Under the pieces are notes generated by a model. That model saw nothing but the letters and a program-made list of their open reading frames with translations, did no database searches and was not told the DNA's origin. This document shows positions 1-6,655 of a DNA stretch of 14,438 bases, in pieces. The stretch is taken from contig CAJTZH010000062.1 in NCBI GenBank assembly GCA_910584325.1, positions 1,500-15,937 on the forward strand, read 5' to 3'. Each line of letters opens with the position of its first letter. The first letter of the stretch is position 1. Source of the stretch: an uncultured Lachnospiraceae bacterium. GTDB taxonomy: Bacteria > Bacillota > Clostridia > Lachnospirales > Lachnospiraceae. Position numbers and translations under genes: made by a program.

Positions 1-921
1 TTCAAATGCGTGAGAAGCCGGTTTTTGCTTCACCGCCTCAAAAATCCTGTCTTTTAGGTCGCCGTCCATCACATTGTCACGCAGCAGCGGCTTCAAATCA
101 ATGCCACAGTTAAAATGAAGACACAGCTTTAACTGTCCCTCCGCCGTAAGACGCACCCGGTTGCACGCCTCACAGAATTTATGCGACATAGGGCTAATCA
201 GACCTATTTTCCCGCGAAACCCATAAAAATCATAGTATGCAGCAGGTCCGCTTCCCCGTTTTTCTTTGCACGCTTTCGGCTCCCCGAACCGTTTTGTAAG
301 CCGCTTTAATACCTCGTCCGACGGGATGCCGGTGAAAATTTTCCCACAGCCGACCGGCATCAGCTCGATAAAACGAACGTCAATTCCGTCAGTTTTCGCA
401 AGAAGCGCCAGTTCTTCCCACTCGCCGCCGTTTAACTCTCTGCACGGCACGCAGTTAATTTTTACCCCCATTCCCGCTGCCCGCGCCGCTAAGATTCCCT
501 CTCGCACCTGTTTATAGCCGTCATATCCCGTTATCCTCTCAAATGTTTTTTCATCGCAGGTGTCGAGGCTGACATTGACCCTGTCTACCCCCGCCTCTTT
601 TAACGCGCATGCTTTTTCTCCCAGTAAAATCCCGTTGGTTGTCAGCGCGATTTCTTCAATCCCGGAAATCTTACGCACATCCGCAATCAGTTTCACGAGA
701 TTTTTTCGCACGAGCGGCTCTCCTCCCGTAAAACGCACTTTTTTTACTCCCAGTTCTGCCATTACGGCAATGACCCTGTATAATTCCTCAAGACTTAAAA
801 GGCTGTCATGGGGCAGCCGCTTTACGCCTTCTTTGGGCATACAGTACTGACAGCGCAGATTACATTTATCCGTCACCGACACCCTGAGATAATCGATTGT
901 TCTTCCGATACCATCCGTCAT
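1..921 (-). CDS. moaA: GTP 3',8-cyclase MoaA (3' end cut by window edge)
   Basis: Radical-SAM enzyme that rearranges GTP to 3',8-cyclo-7,8-dihydro-GTP, the first step of molybdenum cofactor synthesis. Read from the ATG at 921, 307 codons lie in the window. The N-terminal radical-SAM cluster motif CNLRCQYC is at residues 20-27. The C-terminal [4Fe-4S] cysteines are visible in FCEACNR and, further on, LKLCLHF. The last visible residues (KPASHAFE) correspond to the region just before the family's C-terminal tail, so only roughly 15-20 residues are missing beyond position 1. The start codon lies 3 nt after the modC stop, and a GGAG Shine-Dalgarno sits inside the end of modC, so translation is probably coupled. 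It is the last visible gene of the seven-gene molybdenum operon. Confidence 0.96.
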   Translation of the reverse strand, partial: MTDGIGRTIDYLRVSVTDKCNLRCQYCMPKEGVKRLPHDSLLSLEELYRVIAVMAELGVKKVRFTGGEPLVRKNLVKLIADVRKISGIEEIALTTNGILLGEKACALKEAGVDRVNVSLDTCDEKTFERITGYDGYKQVREGILAARAAGMGVKINCVPCRELNGGEWEELALLAKTDGIDVRFIELMPVGCGKIFTGIPSDEVLKRLTKRFGEPKACKEKRGSGPAAYYDFYGFRGKIGLISPMSHKFCEACNRVRLTAEGQLKLCLHFNCGIDLKPLLRDNVMDGDLKDRIFEAVKQKPASHAFE

Positions 922-924
922 TTT

Positions 925-1983
925 TTACTTCTCCATCAAAATCAGCTTTTCTGCAGGTATTTCCAGAAAAAGCCTGTCTTTATTTGTCATTTTCCACACG
1001 TTTTTCGGCAGTTCACATGCCAATACCGAATACCCGCCTGCCGCCATACTGCCTTTTTTTCGCAGCAGGACAACCGTGGAAAACGCGTCTTCAATTTCGC
1101 GCACAAGCTCACACTCCAGCCTGTTTTCTCCGTCCTCTTCATGAATCGTGAGAAAATGCGCGCGCACGCCCGCATACGCGTACTTCGTTTCACCAAGCTG
1201 CTTATTGGGCAGCCGCAAGTTCATTCCCCAGTCTGTTGCATAGTAACCGCCGTCTGCTTTTTTTGTAAGCGCCGTGACATTTTTACAGCCTGTCAGAAGC
1301 GCCGCCGCCAGTGTCTTCGGCTTATCAAATAAATCGTGTTTTGGCTGGATTTCCGCAACGGTTCCGTTTTCCATCACAGCGATACGGTCCGTCAGCCGGT
1401 ACGCCTCGTTCCTGTCATGGGACACGAACAAAGCGGTTCTCCCGTAATCGTCCAACACATTCATAATCTCCCGCTCGAGCTGCATTTTTAAATAATTGTC
1501 AAGCGCCGAAAACGGCTCATCAAGAAGCAAAAGCCTCGGATTTGCGGCAAGCATTCTCGCAAGCGCCGTCCTCTGCTTCTGTCCGCCCGACAGCATAGAC
1601 GGATAAAGCGTTTCTTTTCCCTGTAGATAAAAACGCTCAATATACTCCCGCGCCGTTTTTTTGTCTTTCGCGCCACACATAATATTCTGAAATACGGTCA
1701 TATTCGGAAACAGCGCAAAGTCCTGAAACAGATACCCGACACCACGTTTTCTCGCGGGAACGTTAATTTTTTTCTCCGCGTCAAAAAGCACTTCCCCATT
1801 TAGACGGATAATGCCCGCGTCAGGCGTTTCAATGCCCGCAATGCATTTTAATGTCAAACTCTTTCCGCAGCCCGACGCTCCCAAAATCGCAAAGACCTCG
1901 TTTTCTGTCTCAAACTGTACTTTCAGGTAAAAATCGCCGCAGTTCTTTTCAATATCCACAAATAATGCCAGTTCCTTCACCAC
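925..1983 (-). CDS. modC: Molybdate ABC transporter ATPase ModC
   Basis: ATP-binding subunit that drives molybdate import with ModB and ModA. The 352-residue product shows Walker A GASGCGKS (residues 35-42), Q-loop Gln 87, signature LSGGQ (131-135), Walker B LLLLDE (151-156), D-loop SALD and switch His 189. The C-terminal ~70 residues fit a TOBE/Mop-like molybdate-sensing tail, but this is only a weak sequence resemblance. Two GTG codons are possible starts, at 1983 and 1980. Both follow an AGGAGAGG Shine-Dalgarno lying inside the end of modB. The GTG at 1980 makes a classic 4-nt GTGA overlap with the modB stop; the first GTG makes a 7-nt overlap. Either way translation is coupled to modB. 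The family and the order modA-modB-modC leave little doubt. Confidence 0.95.
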   Translation of the reverse strand: MVKELALFVDIEKNCGDFYLKVQFETENEVFAILGASGCGKSLTLKCIAGIETPDAGIIRLNGEVLFDAEKKINVPARKRGVGYLFQDFALFPNMTVFQNIMCGAKDKKTAREYIERFYLQGKETLYPSMLSGGQKQRTALARMLAANPRLLLLDEPFSALDNYLKMQLEREIMNVLDDYGRTALFVSHDRNEAYRLTDRIAVMENGTVAEIQPKHDLFDKPKTLAAALLTGCKNVTALTKKADGGYYATDWGMNLRLPNKQLGETKYAYAGVRAHFLTIHEEDGENRLECELVREIEDAFSTVVLLRKKGSMAAGGYSVLACELPKNVWKMTNKDRLFLEIPAEKLILMEK

Positions 1984-2651
1984 CCTCTCCTGCTGATTTT
2001 CTGAATCTGACGGGCAGTCAGAGCATTCATCAGAAAAATCGTTGTAAAAGAAATCGCCATAATCACTGCCACCCAGCGGTACGCAAGCGTTCTGTCGCCG
2101 CTCTGCATCGCCGTATAAACGGCAATCGACATCGTCTGCGTTTTTCCGGGAATATTTCCCGCAAGCATCACGGTAGCGCCGAACTCGCCAAGCGCCCTCG
2201 CGAACGCGAGAATTGCCGCCGCCGCGACTCCCGGAGAGGCGCCCGGAAGCAGCACCTTAAAAAAAAGCTGCCGCTCCGTCATGCCAAGCGTCCTCCCCGC
2301 GTGAAGCAGATTTACGTCCACCTGTTCAAACGCCCCCAACGCCGTGCGGTACATAATCGGAAAAGAAACCACAACGGCGCACAAAACCGCGCCTTGCCAT
2401 GTAAACAACATGCTGACGCCTATTTTTGTAAGCATCGTTCCCAAAACACTGTTCCTGCCAAACAACAGCAGCAGGAAAAAACCGACTACCGTAGGCGGAA
2501 GCACCATCGGAAGCGAAAAAATACCGTCCACAAACAGACGCAGTTTTTTCAGGGACAGCACCCATCCTGCCGCCGCGATTCCCAGAAAAAATGTAATAAC
2601 GGTCGCGCAAAACGCCACCTTAACCGATATCCATAATGGTGAATAATCCAT
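1977..2651 (-). CDS. modB: Molybdate ABC transporter permease ModB
   Basis: Integral membrane subunit of the molybdate importer, 224 residues, the usual length for this family. Several hydrophobic segments are evident. The cytoplasmic EAA-type coupling loop reads ARALGEFGATVMLAGNIPGK, followed by TQTMSIAVY, which is diagnostic for ModB. The ATG at 2651 is preceded by AAGGAG at suitable spacing. The modA stop is 9 nt upstream, and the 3' end overlaps the start of modC. A sulfate or tungstate permease is a theoretical alternative, but the Moco context argues for molybdate. Confidence 0.95.
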   Translation of the reverse strand: MDYSPLWISVKVAFCATVITFFLGIAAAGWVLSLKKLRLFVDGIFSLPMVLPPTVVGFFLLLLFGRNSVLGTMLTKIGVSMLFTWQGAVLCAVVVSFPIMYRTALGAFEQVDVNLLHAGRTLGMTERQLFFKVLLPGASPGVAAAAILAFARALGEFGATVMLAGNIPGKTQTMSIAVYTAMQSGDRTLAYRWVAVIMAISFTTIFLMNALTARQIQKISRRGW

Positions 2652-2660
2652 TGTTTCTCC

Positions 2661-3461
2661 TTATTCTGCTTTTGAAAAACCATATTTTTCAAACAGTTCC
2701 ATCGCTTTATCACTTTGCAGATACTCCATAAACTCCTTTGCGGCTTTTGCGTTTTTACTTGCTTTTACAATGCCTGCCGGATAAAGTACCTGTTTACAGG
2801 AACCTGCCGGCGCCTCGCAGACAATCGCGACCAAATCGGACGTGTACGCGTCCGTCGCATAGACGACGCCGCAGTCCACGGAACCGGTCTCCACCCATGA
2901 AAGCACCGTTCTCACATCCGAACCATAATTTGCTTTTGCCTTCGCCTGCTCCAAAATGCCAAGGTTTTCAAAGATTTCTTCCGAATACTGTCCGACCGGC
3001 ACGCTGCCCGGCTCGCCAAGTCCAATCATTGCAACCTTATCCGACGTTACGTCCTCAAATGACGTAATGCCTGCCATACTGTCCTTCGGTACAATCAGTA
3101 CCACCTTATTTTCGAGCAGTTTTACAACGGAGGCGTCGTCCATCAGTCCCTCTTCTTTTAACGCACTCATTTGTTTTTCCGCCGCGGAAATGAAGATATC
3201 TGCCGGAGCGCCCTCCTCAATCTGCGCCTGAAGCGCGCCTGAACCGCCATACGAAAACGTCAGTATGATATTTCCATGTTCCGCCTCGTACGCCGTCTTC
3301 ATCTCGTTACAGACATCTGTGAGGGACGCCGCCGCAAGAATTGTCAGTTCCGTCTTTTCCTCCTGTGCTTTTCCACAGCCTGTAACCCCAACAACTCCCG
3401 TAAATCCTGCCATGCATATTATACCTGCTGCCATTGCGGCGAATACTTTATTGATTCTCAT
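2661..3461 (-). CDS. modA: Molybdate-binding lipoprotein ModA
   Basis: Extracytoplasmic solute-binding protein that captures molybdate for ModBC. The 266-residue product starts with a basic and hydrophobic signal sequence ending in a lipobox VTGC with Cys 29 as the probable lipidated residue, as expected for a Gram-positive ModA. The mature part opens with LTILAAASLTDVCNEM and continues with FSYGGSGALQAQIEEGAPAD and IFISA, typical of the ModA/WtpA fold with oxyanion-binding Ser and backbone positions. A GGGAGGA Shine-Dalgarno precedes the ATG at 3461. It lies 29 nt after moaC and 9 nt before modB. Molybdate and tungstate specificity cannot be told apart from sequence. Confidence 0.95.
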   Translation of the reverse strand: MRINKVFAAMAAGIICMAGFTGVVGVTGCGKAQEEKTELTILAAASLTDVCNEMKTAYEAEHGNIILTFSYGGSGALQAQIEEGAPADIFISAAEKQMSALKEEGLMDDASVVKLLENKVVLIVPKDSMAGITSFEDVTSDKVAMIGLGEPGSVPVGQYSEEIFENLGILEQAKAKANYGSDVRTVLSWVETGSVDCGVVYATDAYTSDLVAIVCEAPAGSCKQVLYPAGIVKASKNAKAAKEFMEYLQSDKAMELFEKYGFSKAE

Positions 3462-3490
3462 AATCTTCCTCCCTTTTTCAGAGAGACACG

Positions 3491-3970
3491 TTATACCGGC
3501 GCAATAAAATGACCGCTTTTTCCACCCATCTTTTCCACAAGGTGGATATCTTCAATCCGCATCGCGCGGTCCATCGCTTTACACATATCGTAAATCGTCA
3601 GAAGCGCCACACTGACTCCCGTAAGCGCTTCCATTTCCACGCCGGTTTTTCCGGATAACTTCGCCGTGCACACGCACCGTATCCTGTGACTCTCCTCTTC
3701 TAATTCAAAATCAACCGTTACTTTTGTCAGCATTAACGGGTGACACATAGGAATCAGCTCCGACGTCCGTTTTGCCGCCATAATACCTGCAACCCGCGCC
3801 GTTCCCAGCACGTCGCCTTTTTTTGCGCTGCCGCCTTTCACCGCGTCGTAAACTTCACGGCTGACTAAAATACCGCCTGCGGCAACCGCAGTCCGCTCCG
3901 TAACCTCCTTATCCGTTACATCGACCATAATCGCGTTTCCGCTGTCGTCAAAATGTGTAAATCCGGACAT
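3491..3970 (-). CDS. moaC: Cyclic pyranopterin monophosphate synthase MoaC
   Basis: Converts 3',8-cyclo-7,8-dihydro-GTP to cyclic pyranopterin monophosphate, the second step of Moco synthesis. The product has 159 residues, the usual MoaC length. Lys 51 (KGDVLGTARVAGI), the MCHPL motif with His 77, Lys 131 (DMCKAMDR) and the tail GGKSGHF are all present; Lys 51 and Lys 131 fall at the numbers of the catalytic lysines of the E. coli enzyme. An in-frame ATG at 4054 would give a 28-residue extension with no family match and would overlap the upstream gene. The ATG at 3970 has an AAAGGAG Shine-Dalgarno at good spacing and begins with the MoaC-typical FTHFD, so I chose it. Confidence 0.96.
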   Translation of the reverse strand: MSGFTHFDDSGNAIMVDVTDKEVTERTAVAAGGILVSREVYDAVKGGSAKKGDVLGTARVAGIMAAKRTSELIPMCHPLMLTKVTVDFELEEESHRIRCVCTAKLSGKTGVEMEALTGVSVALLTIYDMCKAMDRAMRIEDIHLVEKMGGKSGHFIAPV

Positions 3971-4011
3971 CGTACCAACTCCTTTCCCGTTCTTGAACCG
4001 ACGTTGCCGGT

Positions 4012-5040
4012 TTATTTTCCAAATCCACAGCTTGGGAAATGGCATACCTGACAATTCAGGCAGAGCCCGCCCTCGCCGTAGACGCTTAAATCTTCTTTTT
4101 TTAATATTTCACCCGCCAAAACTCTTGGAAGCACCAAATCAAATATCGTCCGTTTCGCGTACATCACGCAGCCCGGCAGTCCAAGAACCGGCACATTTTT
4201 TCCCTCAAACGCATAATATGCAAGCAAAAACATTGCTCCCGGCAGAACCGGCGCGCCGTAAGAAATAATTTCCGCTCCTAACGCCTTAATCGCTCCCGGC
4301 GTCCTATCGTCAGGGTCCACGCTCATTCCTCCGGTGCAGAGTATCATTTCCGCTCCGTCCTCAAGAAATTCCTGAATTGCCGCAATAATATCCTCCTGCT
4401 TATCATCAACGATTTTCTGTCCCAGAACCTCCACGCCGTATTCGTTTAATTTCGCGCGGATTGCCGGACCAAACGCGTCCTCGATTCTTCCCTTGAAAAC
4501 TTCGCTTCCTGTCGTGACAATCCCCGTCTTATACCTTGCAAAAGGCAGAATTGAAAGCAGTGGTTTTTCGCCTGCCGTTTTTCGCGCCTGTTTCATTTTC
4601 TCTTCTTCTATGACAAGCGGAATAATCCTTGTCGCCGCGATTTTGTCTCCCTTTTTTACGGGAAAATTGCCGTGTACCGTGGCTATCATCAGTTCTCCCA
4701 GCCCGTTGACCGCGTTTAACTTCTCTGTATTGACCTTCAAAAGACCGTTGCAGTCCGCCAGAATCTCGATTTTTCCTTCCTTTGGCTGCGTGGCGCTCAT
4801 ATATTCATTGATACAGATATCGCGCAGTACCTGTGCCGCCTCGTCCTCGTGAAGAATCCCCTCCTTTTTCTCCCACACATAGAGATGTTCCTTCCCCACA
4901 GAGAGCAATACAGGGATATCCTCCTTCGTCACAATATGGCCTTTTCTGAAAACGGCGTCTTTTACCACGCCGGGAATAATTTGTGTAATGTCGTGGCACA
5001 GAACCTGTCCTTCTGCGTCCTCCGTGCGAATTAATTTCAT
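4012..5040 (-). CDS. MoeA-like molybdopterin-binding protein with cysteine-rich tail
   Basis: A 342-residue protein with a MogA/MoeA-type molybdopterin-binding domain at about 168-305: KTGIVTTGSEVFKGRIEDAF, then MILCTGGMSVDPDDRTPGAI and a VLGLPGC segment matching the LSGNP-like loop. The N-terminal ~165 residues match neither MoeA domain I nor II that I can recognise. The C-terminus carries Cys 327, 330, 333 and 338 (C-x2-C-x2-C-x4-C), suggesting a metal or Fe-S site. The start at 5040 is chosen because its ATG overlaps the mobAB stop as ATGA with GGAG upstream; an ATG at 5076 would overlap mobAB by 40 nt. A full-length MoeA is encoded elsewhere in the window, so this is probably not the molybdenum insertase itself but an accessory molybdopterin-handling protein. 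Its exact function is unknown. Confidence 0.85.
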   Translation of the reverse strand: MKLIRTEDAEGQVLCHDITQIIPGVVKDAVFRKGHIVTKEDIPVLLSVGKEHLYVWEKKEGILHEDEAAQVLRDICINEYMSATQPKEGKIEILADCNGLLKVNTEKLNAVNGLGELMIATVHGNFPVKKGDKIAATRIIPLVIEEEKMKQARKTAGEKPLLSILPFARYKTGIVTTGSEVFKGRIEDAFGPAIRAKLNEYGVEVLGQKIVDDKQEDIIAAIQEFLEDGAEMILCTGGMSVDPDDRTPGAIKALGAEIISYGAPVLPGAMFLLAYYAFEGKNVPVLGLPGCVMYAKRTIFDLVLPRVLAGEILKKEDLSVYGEGGLCLNCQVCHFPSCGFGK

Positions 5041-6095
5041 ATCTGCTGCTCCAATCCAAAATACTGTTTTACGCATGAAAAAATCCCGTCGATATCATCA
5101 AGCCCGTACACCGGGCAGGAAACGTTATCACGGGATACTACGTCAGTCGCTATGCAGATTAAGCTTTTAGGGTCGCATACCGGCGCGTCTGAAACCGCGC
5201 CGCGGACAATCTCGATTTTGGGATATGCCGAATGTTTCATACCCTCAATGATAATTACGTCCGCACCGTTTACCATGGAAACCATTTCACCAATATCTTT
5301 AGATAATTTGCCGTTTACGCTAAACTGCATGTCCGAAAAAATGGCGCTGTAAACTGCTCCGGCTTTCGTGAACCGGTATGTGTCCGTCCCCGGATAATCC
5401 ATAACATAATCATGCCCGTCATGCTTAATGACGCCGACTGAGTAGCCATCTTTAATAAACTCATTAATTAGTTTTACAATCAGTCCAGTCTTACCGCTGT
5501 CTTTTACGGCACTGATACAGAACACAACAGGAAGTATCAGCTTTTGATACTCCTGCCGTGTATTGATATTCTTCACTACCTTCTTGTCAAAACAGGTATA
5601 CTCCAGCTTAATATACTTGGTTCTGACCTGATTTAAAATATTCATCAGGCGGTAACAGCCCTGCGCAATCTGTTTTTCTATCACATCGAGAATTTTTCTG
5701 GAATAAATGGCGCAAAGAGGATGAATATGCTGCTCGTCCATCATCACATAACAATCGTAATCGGAGGAAACAAACTCCGCCATATAAGAGACTAACTCTT
5801 TTGACACAAACGGCATATCCGCCGCGCAGATAAAGACATACTCTTCTTTTGCCGCGCGAAGAATCTGGTAAATACCCTCCATCGGACCGATTTCCTTATG
5901 CTCGTCGTAAACGACCGTCAGTCCCGTATCCTCGTAATCTCCCTTTTGGGCGGCAGAAATAAGCACCTGTGAAAAGCTGCCTAGTTCGTCCGCAATCCTG
6001 TCAATAAAACGTTTTTCGTTTATCGTCATCAGCGCTTTATTCTGTCCCATCCGGGTACTTTTCCCGCCTGCGAGAATACCAGTGCTAAGGTTCAT
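5037..6095 (-). CDS. mobAB: MobA-MobB fusion: molybdenum cofactor guanylyltransferase plus GTP-binding adaptor
   Basis: Fusion of two Moco-maturation proteins, 352 residues. Residues 1 to about 183 are MobA, which transfers GMP from GTP to Mo-molybdopterin: GILAGGKSTRMGQNKAL (6-22) is the nucleotide-binding loop, CAADMPFV (90-97) holds the metal-binding Asp, and NINTRQEY ends the domain. From about 188 the protein is MobB-like: the P-loop SAVKDSGKTG (195-204) and IKHDGHDYVMDYPGTDTYRF. The start at 6095 directly follows an AGGAGGACAC Shine-Dalgarno and begins at the conserved MobA N-terminus. The in-frame ATG at 6221 adds 42 residues through the promoter region and is rejected. It is the first gene of the operon. 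MobA implies enzymes with guanine-dinucleotide Moco, such as DMSO-reductase-family proteins. Confidence 0.94.
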   Translation of the reverse strand: MNLSTGILAGGKSTRMGQNKALMTINEKRFIDRIADELGSFSQVLISAAQKGDYEDTGLTVVYDEHKEIGPMEGIYQILRAAKEEYVFICAADMPFVSKELVSYMAEFVSSDYDCYVMMDEQHIHPLCAIYSRKILDVIEKQIAQGCYRLMNILNQVRTKYIKLEYTCFDKKVVKNINTRQEYQKLILPVVFCISAVKDSGKTGLIVKLINEFIKDGYSVGVIKHDGHDYVMDYPGTDTYRFTKAGAVYSAIFSDMQFSVNGKLSKDIGEMVSMVNGADVIIIEGMKHSAYPKIEIVRGAVSDAPVCDPKSLICIATDVVSRDNVSCPVYGLDDIDGIFSCVKQYFGLEQQI

Positions 6096-6130
6096 GTGTC
6101 CTCCTGAAATATATCGTGAAACCTGATGGG

Positions 6131-6179
6131 TTCTTTCAATCAAAGAATACCCCGCATGAAATGCATTCATGCAATGGGG
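6131..6179 (-). promoter_or_regulatory. Two consecutive stem-loops in the mobAB leader
   Basis: In the predicted ~90-nt leader of mobAB, GGGG (6176-6179) pairs with CCCC (6150-6153), and GCATGAA pairs with TTCATGC (6154-6160 / 6166-6172) around a 5-nt loop, with a 3-nt bulge. Next comes TTCTTT/AAAGAA (6131-6136 / 6142-6147) with a 5-nt loop. No U-run follows, so neither is a simple terminator. They could form a regulatory leader, but I could not match them to the Moco riboswitch consensus. Confidence 0.45.
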
Positions 6180-6192
6180 ATAACTATGAATT

Positions 6193-6221
6193 ATTTTATC
6201 ATATTTGTGGGTGGAATACAA
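6193..6221 (-). promoter_or_regulatory. Candidate sigma-A promoter of the molybdenum operon
   Basis: On the minus strand, -35 TTGTAT (6221-6216) and -10 TAAAAT (6198-6193) are separated by 17 nt. The predicted start is near 6186, about 90 nt before the mobAB ATG. The -35 hexamer lies inside a 14-bp palindrome, so repressor occupancy there would block it. Confidence 0.55.
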
Positions 6222-6237
6222 ATATTTGTAGGGTTTG
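6201..6237. promoter_or_regulatory. Operator-like direct repeat and palindrome over the mobAB promoter
   Basis: ATATTTGTGGG at 6201-6211 recurs as ATATTTGTAGGG at 6222-6233, exactly 21 bp apart, or two helical turns. The second copy is part of the perfect 14-bp palindrome TACAAATATTTGTA (6217-6230). Both overlap the spacer or -35 of the predicted mobAB promoter. This layout suits a dimeric regulator binding one face of the DNA. No regulator gene is in the window. Confidence 0.4.
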
Positions 6238-6297
6238 CCATTTTCCCTCGCAATTTCCGTATTTTATGTTGGCGGAAAAATTTAATTAATTTTTTGA

Positions 6298-6326
6298 TTG
6301 AGCACGTGTTCTATATATGATATAAT
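6298..6326 (+). promoter_or_regulatory. Promoter of the type I toxin mRNA (copy 1)
   Basis: TTGAGC (6298-6303), 17 nt, then a perfect TATAAT (6321-6326), giving a start near 6333. The same arrangement, with the shared core GTTCTATATAT in the spacer, is conserved in copy 3 at 10243-10271, which supports its function. Confidence 0.65.
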
Positions 6327-6372
6327 TATGTCGTATAATGAAACAGAAAGTGGATGTGATTTTCCGATGGTG

Positions 6373-6395
6373 CCCTCTAGTCTTTAGAAAGAGGG
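6373..6395 (+). promoter_or_regulatory. Hairpin hiding the toxin Shine-Dalgarno
   Basis: CCCTCT (6373-6378) can pair with AGAGGG (6390-6395). AGAGGG is the Shine-Dalgarno of the toxin ORF whose ATG is at 6405. A 5' stem over the ribosome site is common in type I toxin mRNAs and would keep translation low until the RNA is processed or refolded. Confidence 0.5.
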
Positions 6396-6404
6396 TGATG
6401 CCCC

Positions 6405-6485
6405 ATGAGTATTATGGAAGTTTTGACTTTATTACTTGTGTTGTTTGCGGCTCTGTCTTACATAGATAATCATAAAAAGAAATAG
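6405..6485 (+). CDS. Small hydrophobic type I toxin-like peptide (Hol_Tox-like), copy 1
   Basis: A 26-codon ORF, from the ATG at 6405 to the TAG at 6483-6485, encoding a peptide that starts MSIMEVLTLLLVLFAAL and ends SYIDNHKKK. It has a short polar start, one hydrophobic segment long enough to cross a membrane, and a charged tail ending in three lysines. This is the layout of the putative holin-like / TxpA-like type I toxins of Firmicutes (SxxEAL start, hydrophobic core, YID + Lys tail). GAGGGTGAT gives a Shine-Dalgarno about 8 nt upstream. An opposing antisense RNA overlaps the end of the mRNA, and the tail is also preserved in copy 2 and partly in copy 3. It probably acts at the cell membrane. 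The family assignment is by resemblance only; toxicity is inferred. Confidence 0.72.
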   Translation: MSIMEVLTLLLVLFAALSYIDNHKKK

Positions 6486-6516
6486 CATCCTGCCCTGAAA
6501 AGTTGGATGCTATTTC
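6474..6516 (-). terminator. Terminator of the antisense RNA (copy 1)
   Basis: A perfect 12-bp stem, GAAATAGCATCC (6479-6490) with GGATGCTATTTC (6505-6516), loop 14 nt. Read on the minus strand it is followed by five U (6478-6474). On the plus strand no U-run follows, so it acts one way. The stem straddles the toxin stop codon. Confidence 0.75.
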
Positions 6517-6568
6517 TAATAGATAATCTTACTGAGGGCAATCGGAACTCGTGTCCGACAACCTTTCT
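6474..6568 (-). ncRNA. Antisense antitoxin RNA (copy 1)
   Basis: Predicted RNA of about 95 nt, transcribed towards the toxin gene from a strong promoter at 6575-6603 and ending at the hairpin/U-run at 6474-6516. It is complementary to the last codons and the 3' untranslated part of the toxin mRNA, as in convergent TxpA/RatA-type systems. A small internal hairpin (TCGGA/TCCGA) sits near its 5' end, and this pairing is kept in copies 2 and 3, with a G-U pair in copy 2. Ends are estimated from the promoter and terminator. Confidence 0.65.
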
Positions 6569-6574
6569 AAATAG

Positions 6575-6603
6575 ATTATACACTAGAGCTGTTTGAATTT
6601 CAA
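6575..6603 (-). promoter_or_regulatory. Promoter of the antisense RNA (copy 1)
   Basis: On the minus strand TTGAAA (6603-6598), 17 nt, TATAAT (6580-6575). This is near the sigma-A consensus and stronger-looking than the toxin promoter, as expected for an antitoxin. It is embedded in the sense terminator stem. Confidence 0.7.
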
Positions 6604-6615
6604 GCAGCTCTTTTT
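6585..6615 (+). terminator. Terminator of the toxin mRNA (copy 1)
   Basis: AGAGCTGTTTGAA and TTCAAGCAGCTCT form a near-perfect inverted repeat (6585-6611, one T-G pair), followed by a T-run. It gives a toxin mRNA of roughly 280 nt that fully contains the complement of the antisense RNA. Confidence 0.75.
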
Positions 6616-6655
6616 AAATTTTCGAATATTTAAGATTTCATATCGAATAATGTAT

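Noticed and set aside
1851..2636. 261-codon open frame on the plus strand
   Set aside because: It lies opposite modB and modC, has a highly basic, low-complexity product (many Arg, His, Lys) and no family resemblance; it is a shadow of the real genes.
3491..4054. Longer MoaC from the ATG at 4054
   Set aside because: The extra 28 residues overlap the end of the MoeA-like gene and match nothing in MoaC; the ATG at 3970 has its own good Shine-Dalgarno.
6096..6190. Moco (molybdenum cofactor) riboswitch before mobAB
   Set aside because: The position is right and hairpins are present, but I could not map the conserved Moco-RNA core onto this short leader, so I list only stem-loops.
6254..6295. 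Plus-strand terminator TTTCCG/CGGAAA before the toxin promoter
   Set aside because: The stem is 6 bp with a 13-nt loop and the T-run is separated by AT-rich sequence; no plus-strand gene ends there.
6398..6469. Alternative reading of the toxin region from the ATG at 6398
   Set aside because: This frame gives a 23-residue peptide without a clean hydrophobic segment, the ATG is too close to the Shine-Dalgarno, and the frame is not retained in copies 2 or 3.
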